Part shown: positions 50,886 to 59,471 of the stretch, one piece after another | Layout of the letters: every line of letters starts with the position of its first letter | How positions within the stretch are numbered: the first letter of the stretch is position 1 | Assembly: GCA_964373815.1 (NCBI GenBank) | Contig: CAYJWI010000002.1 | Location: 14,921 to 78,920, forward strand | DNA: 64,000 nucleotides | Direction: 5' to 3' | From: UBA10205 sp964373815 | Lineage (GTDB): Archaea; Iainarchaeota; Iainarchaeia; Iainarchaeales; Iainarchaeaceae | Program-made: the position numbers and the translations under genes | Notes under the pieces: model-generated | Database searches by the model: none | What the model was told of the DNA's origin: nothing | What the model saw: only the letters and a program-made list of their open reading frames with translations

Positions 50886-52931
50886 ATGATAAAGAGCATT
50901 TACCTGCAGAACTGGAAAACCCACCGCGAAAGCACTTTCGAATTCGCGAAAGGCACGAACGTCATCGTGGGGAAAATGGGCTCCGGAAAGAGCTCGGTCA
51001 TGGATGCGATTTCCTTTGCGCTCTACAACACATTCCCCTCTCTTGCGAGCCGCAAGGTGAGCCTTGAGGAAACAATAACCGCAAGGCCGCTAAAGCAGGA
51101 AAAAAGCGTGGTGAGGCTAGAGTTCGACTACAACGGGAAAAACTATTCTGTTGAAAGGATTGTGAAAAGGAAGGGCATAAACGAGGCATGCCTGCGCGAA
51201 AACGGGAAAATTATTTCAGGGCCCAAGACATCGGATGTCACCAAGAAAATCACCGAAATACTCGAGGTCTCATACGACCTCTTCAGCAGGGCGATTTATG
51301 CGGAGCAGAACGAAATGGACTACTTCCTAAGGCTCTCGCCCTCCGAGAGAAAGGAAAAGTTTGACGAACTGCTCGGAATCGACAAGTACGGCAAGGCGCG
51401 GCAGAACGCGGTAACGCTTGCAAACAGGGTGAAGAAAACAATCGAGGACCGCAAGTCATTCCTCGCGGAGCAGAAAAAAAAGAACGCGCCGCAACAACTT
51501 TCTGAATACCAGAAAAGGGCAGAGGAGAAGGCGAAGTGGATTGCGGAAAAAAAAGCTGAAGATGAACAACTAAAGCACGGGATTGCGGAGAAGGGGAAAA
51601 AAGTCACAATTTTAAGGGAGCAGGGAAAGGAGCACATGGCGATAAGTGAAAACCTGCTCAAGGCAAAATCCAAATCTGAAACCCTCACGGAGCAGATAAA
51701 CAGGGCGTGGGAAAAAATTAAGGGAAGTGATATTGGAAAAATCGTGGAAAAAGTGAAAGAGCACAAAGCGCTTATACATAAAAAGGGCGGGGAAATTGCA
51801 GAGCTGGAAAAAGAAATTTCCAAAACCGGAAAAGAGGAGGTTTCCCTAAAGCAGGGCATTGCGGTAAAAGAGAGCATGCTCGCCATGAACATGAAAAACT
51901 CAAGCGAAACGGATTCGCTCGGCGCGGCCTGCCCGGTTTGCAGAAAGCCGCTTAGCGGGCATGACCGGGAGAAGCTAGCAGAAGAGCTGGGCGCGGAGGA
52001 AAAAAAACTCAAGTCCGAAATATCAACAGAAGGAAAAAAACTTTCTGAACTGCTCGCGCACATTGAAAAAAAAGAAAAGCTCCTCGCAGCCGCACAAAAA
52101 GAAACGAAGGAAATTGAAAACGGACTCCGGGGGCTAGAAAGGCTTTCTGAAATGGCCTCTGAACTCGCAGAGAAGGAAGCGCAGAAAAAGCTTCTCGAGA
52201 AGGAAATGGAAAAACTACTGCACGCCCTTTCAGCAATAAAATTCGACGAGAAGGAACTCGAAGCGGAGGAGAAGGAATTCTATTCGCTGAAGGAGAAAGA
52301 GGCCAAATGCCTATCTGAAATCTCCTCTGGAAAGGAGATGCTCTCCGAGATAGAGGCCGGGGTGCAAAGGATAAAGCAGATACAGGAGCAGATAGCAAGC
52401 CTTGAGAAGCAGGTGTCGGAGAGCGAGAAGGCGGTTGAAAAGCTCGCGATATTCGGCTCCGCACTCGAATCAACCCAGGCGGAGCTGCGGCAGGTGATGA
52501 TAGGCACAATCAATGAGGCTATGGACGAGATTTGGCAGAAAATCTACCCTTACAGGGATTTTTCGAGCGTGAAGATAATGGTCGAGGAAGGGAGCTATGA
52601 AATAATGGTGAGGCAGGCTGATGGGGAATGGAGCAGGGTTGAGGGGATACTCTCCGGAGGCGAGAGGAGCGCGGCCGCGCTCACGATGAGGATTGCGGTT
52701 TCGCTCGTTCTCACCCAAAACCTTGGATGGATTATACTGGATGAGCCCACGCACAACCTGGACGCGAACGCTGTAAAAGAACTGGGAGAAACCATGGCGG
52801 GGCATTTGCCGCAGCTAATAGGCCAGATATTCATCATAACCCATGACAAGGAAATGGAGAATGCCGCTTCCGGAAAACTCTACACCCTCGAGAGGGAAAA
52901 AGAGAAAGACGGGGAGACTAAAATAAGCTGA
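50886..52931 (+). CDS. rad50: Rad50 DNA double-strand-break repair ATPase, short
   Basis: SMC-like ATPase that tethers DNA ends, normally with Mre11. The 681-aa protein has Walker A GKMGSGKS (residues 29-36), long coiled coils, a zinc-hook CPVC at residues 349-352, the ABC signature LSGGERSAAALTM, and Walker B WIILDEPTHNLD with H-loop ITHDKEME. It is about 200 residues shorter than typical Rad50 (about 880), through shorter coiled-coil arms. No mre11 gene is next to it, though herA and nurA lie 3-10 kb downstream. The start ATG follows an A/T-rich stretch. Confidence 0.93.
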   Translation: MIKSIYLQNWKTHRESTFEFAKGTNVIVGKMGSGKSSVMDAISFALYNTFPSLASRKVSLEETITARPLKQEKSVVRLEFDYNGKNYSVERIVKRKGINEACLRENGKIISGPKTSDVTKKITEILEVSYDLFSRAIYAEQNEMDYFLRLSPSERKEKFDELLGIDKYGKARQNAVTLANRVKKTIEDRKSFLAEQKKKNAPQQLSEYQKRAEEKAKWIAEKKAEDEQLKHGIAEKGKKVTILREQGKEHMAISENLLKAKSKSETLTEQINRAWEKIKGSDIGKIVEKVKEHKALIHKKGGEIAELEKEISKTGKEEVSLKQGIAVKESMLAMNMKNSSETDSLGAACPVCRKPLSGHDREKLAEELGAEEKKLKSEISTEGKKLSELLAHIEKKEKLLAAAQKETKEIENGLRGLERLSEMASELAEKEAQKKLLEKEMEKLLHALSAIKFDEKELEAEEKEFYSLKEKEAKCLSEISSGKEMLSEIEAGVQRIKQIQEQIASLEKQVSESEKAVEKLAIFGSALESTQAELRQVMIGTINEAMDEIWQKIYPYRDFSSVKIMVEEGSYEIMVRQADGEWSRVEGILSGGERSAAALTMRIAVSLVLTQNLGWIILDEPTHNLDANAVKELGETMAGHLPQLIGQIFIITHDKEMENAASGKLYTLEREKEKDGETKIS

Positions 52932-52935
52932 AAAA

Positions 52936-53130
52936 TTATTGCGACTTCGCCTTGGACTTCTTGCGTGTAATGAAGCCCGCCACCAGGTTTCTCTGCGGCT
53001 TGCTAAGCGGCATCTCGAAAGTGTCGACAAACCTCTTGTTCGCAACGAAATCCGCCCCAAGATCGCCAGGATAGGTCTTCAGCAAAACATTGGCCGTGCT
53101 CTTTATCTTCTGGGGTACTGCCTTTCCCAT
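52936..53130 (-). CDS. rps17e: Ribosomal protein eS17
   Basis: Small-subunit ribosomal protein specific to archaea and eukaryotes. The 64-aa protein starts MGKAVPQKIKSTANVLLKTY and includes DFVANKRFVDTF and the ITRKKSK tail. The ATG at 53130 is chosen because nine further codons would extend into the upstream gene. It follows rpoK in the same direction with only a few bases between, and its stop lies 4 bp from the rad50 stop on the opposite strand. Confidence 0.92.
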   Translation of the reverse strand: MGKAVPQKIKSTANVLLKTYPGDLGADFVANKRFVDTFEMPLSKPQRNLVAGFITRKKSKAKSQ

Positions 53131-53131
53131 T

Positions 53132-53338
53132 TTAATGCGCCTCCACCCTTTCAACATGGCCGTCGGGGAACTCCCTTAGCACAGCGAGCGGAATTACCTT
53201 CTTGTAGAATTCGAGCCTTGCAGCATCAAGGCCGTTCGAGCCCTTTGGCACCTTTACCAAAGCAGGTGCCCCGAGCGAGAGCTGGAGCGCCCTTGCGCTA
53301 ATCAGCCTTGTGACCTCGAAACGTGTAAGATTCTGCAT
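53132..53338 (-). CDS. rpoK: RNA polymerase subunit K (Rpb6)
   Basis: Small RNA polymerase subunit that stabilises the clamp. The 68-aa protein begins MQNLTRFEVTRLISARALQLSLGAPAL, the conserved LTRFE-x-ARALQ-SxGAP signature when read in two parts, and ends with a PLAVLREFPDG stretch that matches the RpoK tail. It lies directly upstream of eS17, with one base between, so the pair is one transcription unit. The upstream region holds A/T-rich promoter-like sequence. Confidence 0.92.
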   Translation of the reverse strand: MQNLTRFEVTRLISARALQLSLGAPALVKVPKGSNGLDAARLEFYKKVIPLAVLREFPDGHVERVEAH

Positions 53339-53425
53339 CTAAAAAAACACCCGAAAAACAGGTTTATTCAGTAGTATTCCTTCCATGCAAATGATTAAAA
53401 ACTTGAGGGGGAAAAGGCCGAATGC

Positions 53426-54925
53426 CTAGCGGTTCACTTTCATTGCAATAAACGGCCTTCCAAGGCTATACATGAGAGAAATCCTCTTTATGACGCCCAT
53501 CAGCGAATCCGCATTGACAACCAGCCTAGAAAAACCGCTAGAGCGCGCCGGGATGTTTTCGGCAGCCATCACCCCTTCGAGTTCGCGCAAAATGCCCGCA
53601 TTCAGGGCCTCGAAAGCTACGCAGATGCCAAAATCGAAAAAGCGGCTCTTCGGGTTTGTGAGCGCGTATGGAAGCGAGGAGAGCAGGGAGGAAACCGTTT
53701 CCTTTAGCAGTGAGCGGTAAAAAAAACCCGGGCTCGAACGGGCCTTTTGGGAAAAGAAAAGCCCGTGCGAAGCGACCATCCCCGCGCTCTCACTCTCGAT
53801 TGCGGAATCGAGCGAAAAAAGCATGGATTTGAGCAAACCAATTTCCCTCGAAAGCGCACCTTCGTTTTTCGTGCAGCACCACATAAGCCCAGCTTCGCAG
53901 ACCAGCGAGGCCTCGCCCTTTTCCGCAAGCAAAAGCGCGTCCGCAAGCAAAATGTTCTCCTCCTCACCCCTGCCGAAAGGGCCCGCAGGATAGGCGCCCA
54001 GGAAATACTCGGCTTTTCTCGAATCCCTCGCTTCCTTGCACGTATGGGACTCATGGAACTTTTCAGCCCAGTGCGGCGAGCAGGAATTGAAGTAAAACCC
54101 CTCGCGCAAAAACCTCGCCTTCACAAGCGAGGAGGGGAGCACGTTCTTCTCCGAGAGCGAGGAGGGGGCGCAGCAGGTGCAGTTGATTGTTTCAGGGCCT
54201 ATGTTGTTGAAAGGCATGGAGCAGAGGAGCGAAACCATGCGCGAGAAATCAATCTCTGCCTTACCGAAAGGCCTCTTGGCTGGCCTTGCCTGCACGGCTT
54301 TCCCCAGCGGGACGGACTTGCCAGATGCGAAGAAAACGTTCTCGAGGAAAATGTCCTCAAGCCCCTTTTCCTGCTCGCTCTCCAAAAGGGGGATCTTGAG
54401 CATTTTTGAGTAAACGACCCTTTTCATTATTTCCTGCGCAAGCGCCCTGTTCGATGAGAGCAAGTCCGAAATCGTCTCCCCGAGCGGCGCTGAAAAAAAC
54501 CCTATTGAAATGTCGGGAAATTCGGTGCCCTGCAATGCCTGCGGCTCGCCATCCTCGAATGAAAAAGAGTCAAAGTACGACCAGCGCCTTTCAAGCAAAA
54601 ATTGCCTCTCGGGCTCTACCAGGTTCGAGTAAACCCCGAAGCAGGAGATGAGAAGGTTGTTCACTTTTTTCAAATCTGAAAAAGTCGCCGCGAAAACAAC
54701 CGCGGTTCCGCCCGAGAAATCCACCTTGACTTTTCGCAAATCGTGCCTTGAGAGCACATCCAAAAAGTTTTCATGCGAAATCCCGCCAAGGCTGAAAAAC
54801 ATTTTCGGGAAGAAAGGGTACCTTTTGGAAATCTTCCCGCCCTTTCCTGCAAATTCGGCGACGATTTGCCTCTTCTCTGGAACGTATGATACGCTGGATA
54901 GGAACATGCGCATTTCTGGGGGCAT
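53426..54925 (-). CDS. Unknown large soluble protein
   Basis: I do not recognise this 499-aa protein. It is soluble, with many hydrophobic strands and helices, and has a cysteine-rich stretch near the middle (NCTCCAPSS, then NSCSPHW and HTCKEA), which might bind metal. An N-terminal pattern MRMFLSSVSYVPEKRQIVAEF followed by a series of strands slightly recalls the first part of B-family DNA polymerases, but no exonuclease or polymerase motifs follow, so I do not assign it. The start ATG has a TATA-like sequence near 54940. A structured repeat copy follows upstream at 54970-55110. Confidence 0.7.
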   Translation of the reverse strand: MPPEMRMFLSSVSYVPEKRQIVAEFAGKGGKISKRYPFFPKMFFSLGGISHENFLDVLSRHDLRKVKVDFSGGTAVVFAATFSDLKKVNNLLISCFGVYSNLVEPERQFLLERRWSYFDSFSFEDGEPQALQGTEFPDISIGFFSAPLGETISDLLSSNRALAQEIMKRVVYSKMLKIPLLESEQEKGLEDIFLENVFFASGKSVPLGKAVQARPAKRPFGKAEIDFSRMVSLLCSMPFNNIGPETINCTCCAPSSLSEKNVLPSSLVKARFLREGFYFNSCSPHWAEKFHESHTCKEARDSRKAEYFLGAYPAGPFGRGEEENILLADALLLAEKGEASLVCEAGLMWCCTKNEGALSREIGLLKSMLFSLDSAIESESAGMVASHGLFFSQKARSSPGFFYRSLLKETVSSLLSSLPYALTNPKSRFFDFGICVAFEALNAGILRELEGVMAAENIPARSSGFSRLVVNADSLMGVIKRISLMYSLGRPFIAMKVNR

Positions 54926-54969
54926 ATAATGCTCTTTTCCCCGGCTTTAAAAAGGGTTTTCAGACAGGT

Positions 54970-55110
54970 CAGTGCCGGTGCCAACCGCGTGCTGCGGTTG
55001 GGGCAGCGCCCTACCCTTGGCTTGAGCCGAGGTAGGCCTTGCAAAGCAACGCACACCAGCCCTGCCAGAACCCTGCCTTCGCTTGGGGCGAGATAGGCTT
55101 TGCTTCACAT
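54970..55110 (+). repeat. Structured dispersed repeat, full copy B
   Basis: GTGCCGGTGC (54972-54981) runs into a hairpin CCAACCG (54981-54987)/CGGTTGG (54995-55001), then GCCCTACCC, further GC-rich palindromes including GGCTTGAGCC, and ends AGATAGGCTTTGCTTCACAT. It matches copy A at 3430-3548 in the head, first hairpin, CCCTAC core and tail, with a longer middle. The gap between the unknown 499-aa gene and dedA is filled by it. Confidence 0.7.
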
Positions 55111-55137
55111 TCGAAAAAAGTTTCAATGGCGGAAAAT

Positions 55138-55743
55138 TCACTTCGGCCTGCGCTTGAGGATTTCCATTACAATTGGTATTGTGGACAGGATGACAATCAC
55201 AAGCACGAGGTAAGTGATGTACTCCCCGGCTTGCGGGAAAATCCTTCCGAGAAAATACCCGGATAGGACACAAGCGATGGCCCAGAGGCAGCCGCCGATG
55301 ATGTTGAATGAGACGAATGTGGGGTAATCCATCCTCACAATGCCTGCCACTATGGGCGCAAACGTCCTTATTACTGGCACAAAGCGCGCGAGCACTATCG
55401 TCTTCTTCCCGTGCTTTTTGTAAAAAGCCTCGGCGTCATCTATGTGCTTTGGGTTGAAGAAAATTGAACCTGGCTTGTTGAAAAAGCCCCTGCCGAATTT
55501 TGCCCCCATCCAGTACCCTACCTGGTCGCCAGCAATTGCGGCTATTGCAATGCCTATTACGAGAAACCTTACGTCAAAAAAACCTGAAGAGGCAAGAAGC
55601 CCTGCCGTGAAGAGCAGCGAATCTCCGGGAAGGAAAAAGCCGAAGAAGAGCCCGGATTCAGCAAAGACAATGAAAAGTATTGCCGCAAAAGACCAGCTGC
55701 CAAGCGAAGTGAGAAGGGCGGTTACGTCATCAAAAAATACCAT
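55138..55743 (-). CDS. DedA-family membrane protein
   Basis: A 201-aa integral membrane protein of the DedA/VTT family, associated with lipid flipping or membrane homeostasis. It shows AESGLFFGFFLPGDSLLFTAGL with the conserved E and F-P-G-D motif, GDQVGYWMGAKFG, and the FVPVIRTFAPIVAG arginine motif. There are about five membrane segments and a short basic C-terminus. The order and motif set are typical. It follows herA in the same direction with 47 bp between. Confidence 0.93.
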   Translation of the reverse strand: MVFFDDVTALLTSLGSWSFAAILFIVFAESGLFFGFFLPGDSLLFTAGLLASSGFFDVRFLVIGIAIAAIAGDQVGYWMGAKFGRGFFNKPGSIFFNPKHIDDAEAFYKKHGKKTIVLARFVPVIRTFAPIVAGIVRMDYPTFVSFNIIGGCLWAIACVLSGYFLGRIFPQAGEYITYLVLVIVILSTIPIVMEILKRRPK

Positions 55744-55790
55744 TTAGACCGAACAAATACTTGCGGTGAAAGGTTTAAATCAGTGGATGG

Positions 55791-58700
55791 CTAGAGCAGA
55801 TCATCTATTTCCTTCGAAGCCTTTTCCTTTGTGTCCTCGAAATCGATTGCGGATTTTTCGAGCGAAGTCTCGTGCAGCGAATCCTGCGAGAGCTTCTTTC
55901 GGACCTTGAAAAAAACAGGGTAGTTCACGGCTTCGCCGACTATGAGCGCTTCGCCTGTGCGCAGCGAAGTTATCATGTCAAGGCTCTTCTTGTCAAGGCC
56001 CTCGCTCGTCTTGCCTATGTGGTCCAAATCGTACGGGTTTGTGACGCGAAGGATAATGTGCGTATTGCATTGGCTCAAGGCGGTCGCCGAGAGGTTTATC
56101 GGCCTCTGGGAAATCAGGCAGATGCCTGCGCCGAACTTCCTGCCCTCGCGCGCAATGGTTTCTATCACGCCCCTGCTTATGGCGCCTTCCTTTGAAACCT
56201 TTTCAGGAGCGAACTGGTGGCTCTCCTCGAGCACCATTACAAATGGAGGGACTTTCTTCAGCCTCCTCTCATCGAAAAGCTTGCGCGCGTAATAGGCGAC
56301 GATTATCTGCTTTTTCCTCATGTCGATTATATCGCTCAAATCTATTATGGTGAGCTGGCCGGGTTTGACCAAATCGTTCAGGCTTGGGTTGTCGGTCTTC
56401 CCGAAAAGCCCGAGCTGCTCTAGCGAAATTATCCAGCCCGAAAGCGCGTCCTTTGTGTTGGGCTTCATCTCCGGGTCCTTGGATATTTCCGCCTTCACGG
56501 CGTTAAAATCGAACGGGCCGAGGCCCTCCTTCATCTCCCTGCGCAGCTTTTCAATTATCTTTCCGAGATCCCTCTTCTGCGCGGGTGAAATTCCGGGAAT
56601 TATTGTCGAAAGCAAACCCACTGAAAGCTTTGGGACGCCTATCTGTATTTCCCCGGCCTTAACGAACCTCGACTTTGATGAAAAATCGGAATTCTTTTTC
56701 TCCTTCGCAGGCTCCGCAAAAGAGCGGTACTCGCCGTGCGCATCCATGACTATTATGCCAAGCCTTCCGTCCTCTTTTTTGCGGTTCAGCAGCTCCTCGA
56801 AGAGCACTGAAACGAGATAGCTGTTATGGATCACAATGCCGTTCGCCACAAAATTCGAATTCTCCACCGATAGGTCATATACGTATTCAAATTCTGATTT
56901 TATTGTTTCAACACTTTTCACGGCATCAAAGAAAGCGTTTAAATTGCAAAAATGCTTCAAAACACTTAACCTTGCCCTTGCCTGGGTCAAGTTACCATTG
57001 GATTCCTCGGCCAAGCCCTTTAGATGTTGCGCGAGTGAAATAACCTGCCCCTGACCAGGAACCCCCCTATTCAAGGATGCGTGGCTATACAAAAACTGTT
57101 TGTAAAAACCGGCCTTCCCGCAAAGCCATTCAGATGAATAGCCAAGAGATTCGCATAAAACCTTGATTTCGGAAAGTGCTTTGTTTCCGTCAATGGAAGC
57201 GAAATCCATTTCCGCGGATTTGCCCCCCTGCAATTTTAAGGCATTCTGCGCAAGGGGAAACACTGTTGCTTTTGGGGATGTGATGCCCCTTACAACCCTG
57301 CGGGCAGTCGTGCTTGAAACACCGCTTCCGGCTGCAATCTGATTGAAATCGAGCCCGTTCGCATAAGCTTCCCTCACCGAGTTAAGGGCGTCCTGTTCAG
57401 TGGTTTGCGGGACGCTGCGCAAAAACACTTCCGCGGATTTTAACGCAGCTTCAATCTCTTCGGCTCTCTTCTCAAAAATATCCAAAAGAACCCTCAGATT
57501 TTCCCTTGAAGGGTTGTCCCGGCGGTAGAGATAGTTGTTTATGCCTGTTGATTCCGCCTGCGGCTGGGGCATCCTTAGCAGTGAGAGAAGTTCTTTGAGA
57601 TGCGAATGCGCATTGGGGACAACATCGATGTTTGTGTTGGGTTTGCTGTTCGCCCATTTATTGAGCGCCGCCATCTTATAATCTATAATCAGCGGCATAT
57701 CGCTCAATTTTCCCAATTCACCTGCGCCACGGACAAAAATCCTCTGGTATTGCTTGCCCTTGGAATTCTTTATAGTGCGCACCGTTATTACGCCAAGCTT
57801 TGTTAATATCTCATCAAGCCCGTCGGCCAGCTTCCGGCTCGCAACGGTTATTTCTATTTCGGGTTTTTTTGGGCTGATGTATCCGTCACAATCAATAAAC
57901 GTGGCAATAAAAGCGTTGAGCACCTGCCTTCCACTTTGCAATATCTCCGATGGAATGAACTTTGTCCAGCTTGAATCGGTAAAACCAAAATTTTCGAGCG
58001 AACGCGCAAGGACAACAGAATCGATAAGAAGTTCCCTGCCGTGCTTTGATTTTTTTGCCGATAACCCTAATTTTTCATTGCAAATGCCCGTAAAATCAGA
58101 TTGGATTTTGGAATTGAGGTTTGTAAAAGTCATGCGCGAGCTTAGCGTATTGTGCCCCTCGGCCAAAAGATAGGCAAACAGCCTCGCAAAACTTTCATCA
58201 ACCTTATGAACTAATCTAGTGGAGACTTTGGATTGTTTTTGTACGGCGCATCCCGCGGCCACAACCACGTTTTTAAGTTTTGATGCAACCCCCATGAAAT
58301 CCATTACTGCAGGGCTTCCGACCCATTCCGGCCTTGGCAGGAACAGGTAATCACCGGCTGAAATAGCGCCGGCCTGTTTCCATTCAAGCTTTCCGGTAAA
58401 TACCGGCACCTGGTGCTCTGGCGTGACCTCTATATGTTTTCCAGTTCTTGTCCTTATCCTGACAAGATGTTCGGGGGATTTTCTCCTATAATAACCTAGT
58501 ATTTTTGCGGGCAAAATTTTGCCCCGGGAAATCGCATATGCCTTGTCCCCAAGGTCCTGTTCCCAAAATTCGACACCGCCCTCTTCCCTTTTATTTTTTT
58601 CCAGCACGGAATCGACCAGATTGCCTATTGTTTTTTGGCCATAGCCCTCAAGCAGGATTTTTGTATCCGGACTTGCGCATTTGCCCGCACCAGACATCGC

Positions 58701-59192
58701 CAAAATCGCCAAATGCTTTTGGAAAAGCCTTGAGAGGTTTAGTTTTACCGGAAGGTTGTGGTGCTCGACTTCGCCGAGCATCAGGCCTTTTTCCAAATCG
58801 AAGCCGAGGAACTTTTCAAGCGTTGAACTAGAGGCAACCCTAACTTTCGTTCCGGGGGAAGGGGGGAATGTTGCCCTCTTTATGAGCCCTTGCTTGAAAA
58901 CGCCGAGCGGGCGCGTCATCGCTATCAGGTACTCCCACTCGTGCGCGGGGAACTGCTCGAAAATCTTGCGGCCCGCGCTCTCGAACTCCTTTACGCTCTC
59001 GAAGCGCTCGAAGTAGCGGTTGCTCTTGAGCACGTCGTTTACAAGGCACACCATTGTGCCTTCGGCATAATCGAGCTCTACGAACTGGCCGCGGTGCAAG
59101 ACGCCGGAGTAGACCACGAAATCAAGGGAACTTGGGGACGGCCCCTCCGGGCCGCTTATCACTGTGCCTATTTCATCGTTTTGCTTTTGCAT
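55791..59192 (-). CDS. herA: HerA DNA-end-processing helicase/translocase with intein
   Basis: Hexameric FtsK/HerA-family ATPase that works with NurA in resecting DNA ends. Reading from the ATG at 59192 (MQKQNDEIGTVISG, after a GGGAGG stretch), the host protein has an N-terminal HAS-barrel region, Walker A MSGAGK interrupted by a 619-aa intein, then Walker B (PPFVMVLEESHQF), the sensor and arginine-finger region (ISQRPINLSATAL, CNTHIILRV) and the C-terminal part. Without the intein it is about 514 aa, a normal HerA. Upstream ATGs at 59231 and 59219 would overlap the zinc-ribbon gene further. nurA lies about 1.5 kb upstream in the same direction. Confidence 0.93.
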   Translation of the reverse strand: MQKQNDEIGTVISGPEGPSPSSLDFVVYSGVLHRGQFVELDYAEGTMVCLVNDVLKSNRYFERFESVKEFESAGRKIFEQFPAHEWEYLIAMTRPLGVFKQGLIKRATFPPSPGTKVRVASSSTLEKFLGFDLEKGLMLGEVEHHNLPVKLNLSRLFQKHLAILAMSGAGKCASPDTKILLEGYGQKTIGNLVDSVLEKNKREEGGVEFWEQDLGDKAYAISRGKILPAKILGYYRRKSPEHLVRIRTRTGKHIEVTPEHQVPVFTGKLEWKQAGAISAGDYLFLPRPEWVGSPAVMDFMGVASKLKNVVVAAGCAVQKQSKVSTRLVHKVDESFARLFAYLLAEGHNTLSSRMTFTNLNSKIQSDFTGICNEKLGLSAKKSKHGRELLIDSVVLARSLENFGFTDSSWTKFIPSEILQSGRQVLNAFIATFIDCDGYISPKKPEIEITVASRKLADGLDEILTKLGVITVRTIKNSKGKQYQRIFVRGAGELGKLSDMPLIIDYKMAALNKWANSKPNTNIDVVPNAHSHLKELLSLLRMPQPQAESTGINNYLYRRDNPSRENLRVLLDIFEKRAEEIEAALKSAEVFLRSVPQTTEQDALNSVREAYANGLDFNQIAAGSGVSSTTARRVVRGITSPKATVFPLAQNALKLQGGKSAEMDFASIDGNKALSEIKVLCESLGYSSEWLCGKAGFYKQFLYSHASLNRGVPGQGQVISLAQHLKGLAEESNGNLTQARARLSVLKHFCNLNAFFDAVKSVETIKSEFEYVYDLSVENSNFVANGIVIHNSYLVSVLFEELLNRKKEDGRLGIIVMDAHGEYRSFAEPAKEKKNSDFSSKSRFVKAGEIQIGVPKLSVGLLSTIIPGISPAQKRDLGKIIEKLRREMKEGLGPFDFNAVKAEISKDPEMKPNTKDALSGWIISLEQLGLFGKTDNPSLNDLVKPGQLTIIDLSDIIDMRKKQIIVAYYARKLFDERRLKKVPPFVMVLEESHQFAPEKVSKEGAISRGVIETIAREGRKFGAGICLISQRPINLSATALSQCNTHIILRVTNPYDLDHIGKTSEGLDKKSLDMITSLRTGEALIVGEAVNYPVFFKVRKKLSQDSLHETSLEKSAIDFEDTKEKASKEIDDLL
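56823..58679 (-). mobile_element. Intein with LAGLIDADG homing endonuclease in the HerA P-loop
   Basis: A 619-aa intein inserted exactly after the Walker A lysine: host GAGK, then intein CASPDTKILLEGYG (Cys1), and the intein ends VIHN before host Ser (codon at 56820-56822). N-terminal splicing motif A is CASPDTKI, the block B stretch is IRTRTGKHIEVTPEHQVPV (T-x-x-H), and the C-terminal motif is NGIVIHN. Two DOD/LAGLIDADG-like segments occur (FARLFAYLLAEGH and AFIATFIDCDGYI), so a homing endonuclease is included. An HTH-like stretch (FNQIAAGSGVSSTTARRVVRG) sits between them and the C-block. It looks intact and able to splice. Confidence 0.92.
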
Positions 59193-59361
59193 CCTTGAGC
59201 CCTCCCAGGAATTTTCCATAAAACTTTTCATCGCCTTCGAGCGGGAAACTTATCGTGTTGCAGCCGTTGCACTGGGAACGGTTGTCGAAACCGCCCTCGC
59301 CGTAAACAATCGGCTTTAGCTCTGTTGAGCCGCAACGCGGACAGAACCTTACCACGTTCAA
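59173..59361 (-). CDS. Small zinc-ribbon protein
   Basis: A 62-aa protein starting NVVRFCPRCGSTELKPIV after a TTG start, with FCPRCGS and SQCNGCNTISFPL, a four-cysteine zinc ribbon of the kind found in transcription-associated and ribosomal small archaeal proteins. The TTG start at 59361 overlaps the stop of the upstream 37-aa gene as TTGA, and its 3' end overlaps herA by 20 nt, so this is a translationally coupled run. No precise family is recognised. Confidence 0.72.
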   Translation of the reverse strand: MNVVRFCPRCGSTELKPIVYGEGGFDNRSQCNGCNTISFPLEGDEKFYGKFLGGLKDAKAKR

Positions 59362-59471
59362 CCCAAACCACCCATTGCCGGGCCTTCGTAGCCGCACTGC
59401 GCGCACCTAAACTGCACGCCTTTTGAAAGGGTTTTTGACATCTTTGCCGAACCGCATTTTGGGCAAATCAT
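59358..59471 (-). CDS. Tiny zinc-ribbon protein, 37 aa
   Basis: A 37-aa protein MICPKCGSAKMSKTLSKGVQ continuing through RCAQCGYEGP, a CxxCG-CxxCG zinc ribbon with a hinge. It begins at an ATG at 59471 overlapping the stop of the phosphatase-like gene (ATGA) and ends in a TGA at 59358 overlapping the next TTG. The cysteines, spacing and overlaps argue that it is a real gene although very short. The function is unknown; similar mini-ribbons serve in RNA polymerase or ribosome factors. Confidence 0.75.
   Translation of the reverse strand: MICPKCGSAKMSKTLSKGVQFRCAQCGYEGPAMGGLG

Noticed and set aside
51320..52063. A 247-codon Ser/Phe-rich frame opposite rad50
   Set aside because: It mirrors coiled-coil codons of rad50 and has no domain of its own.
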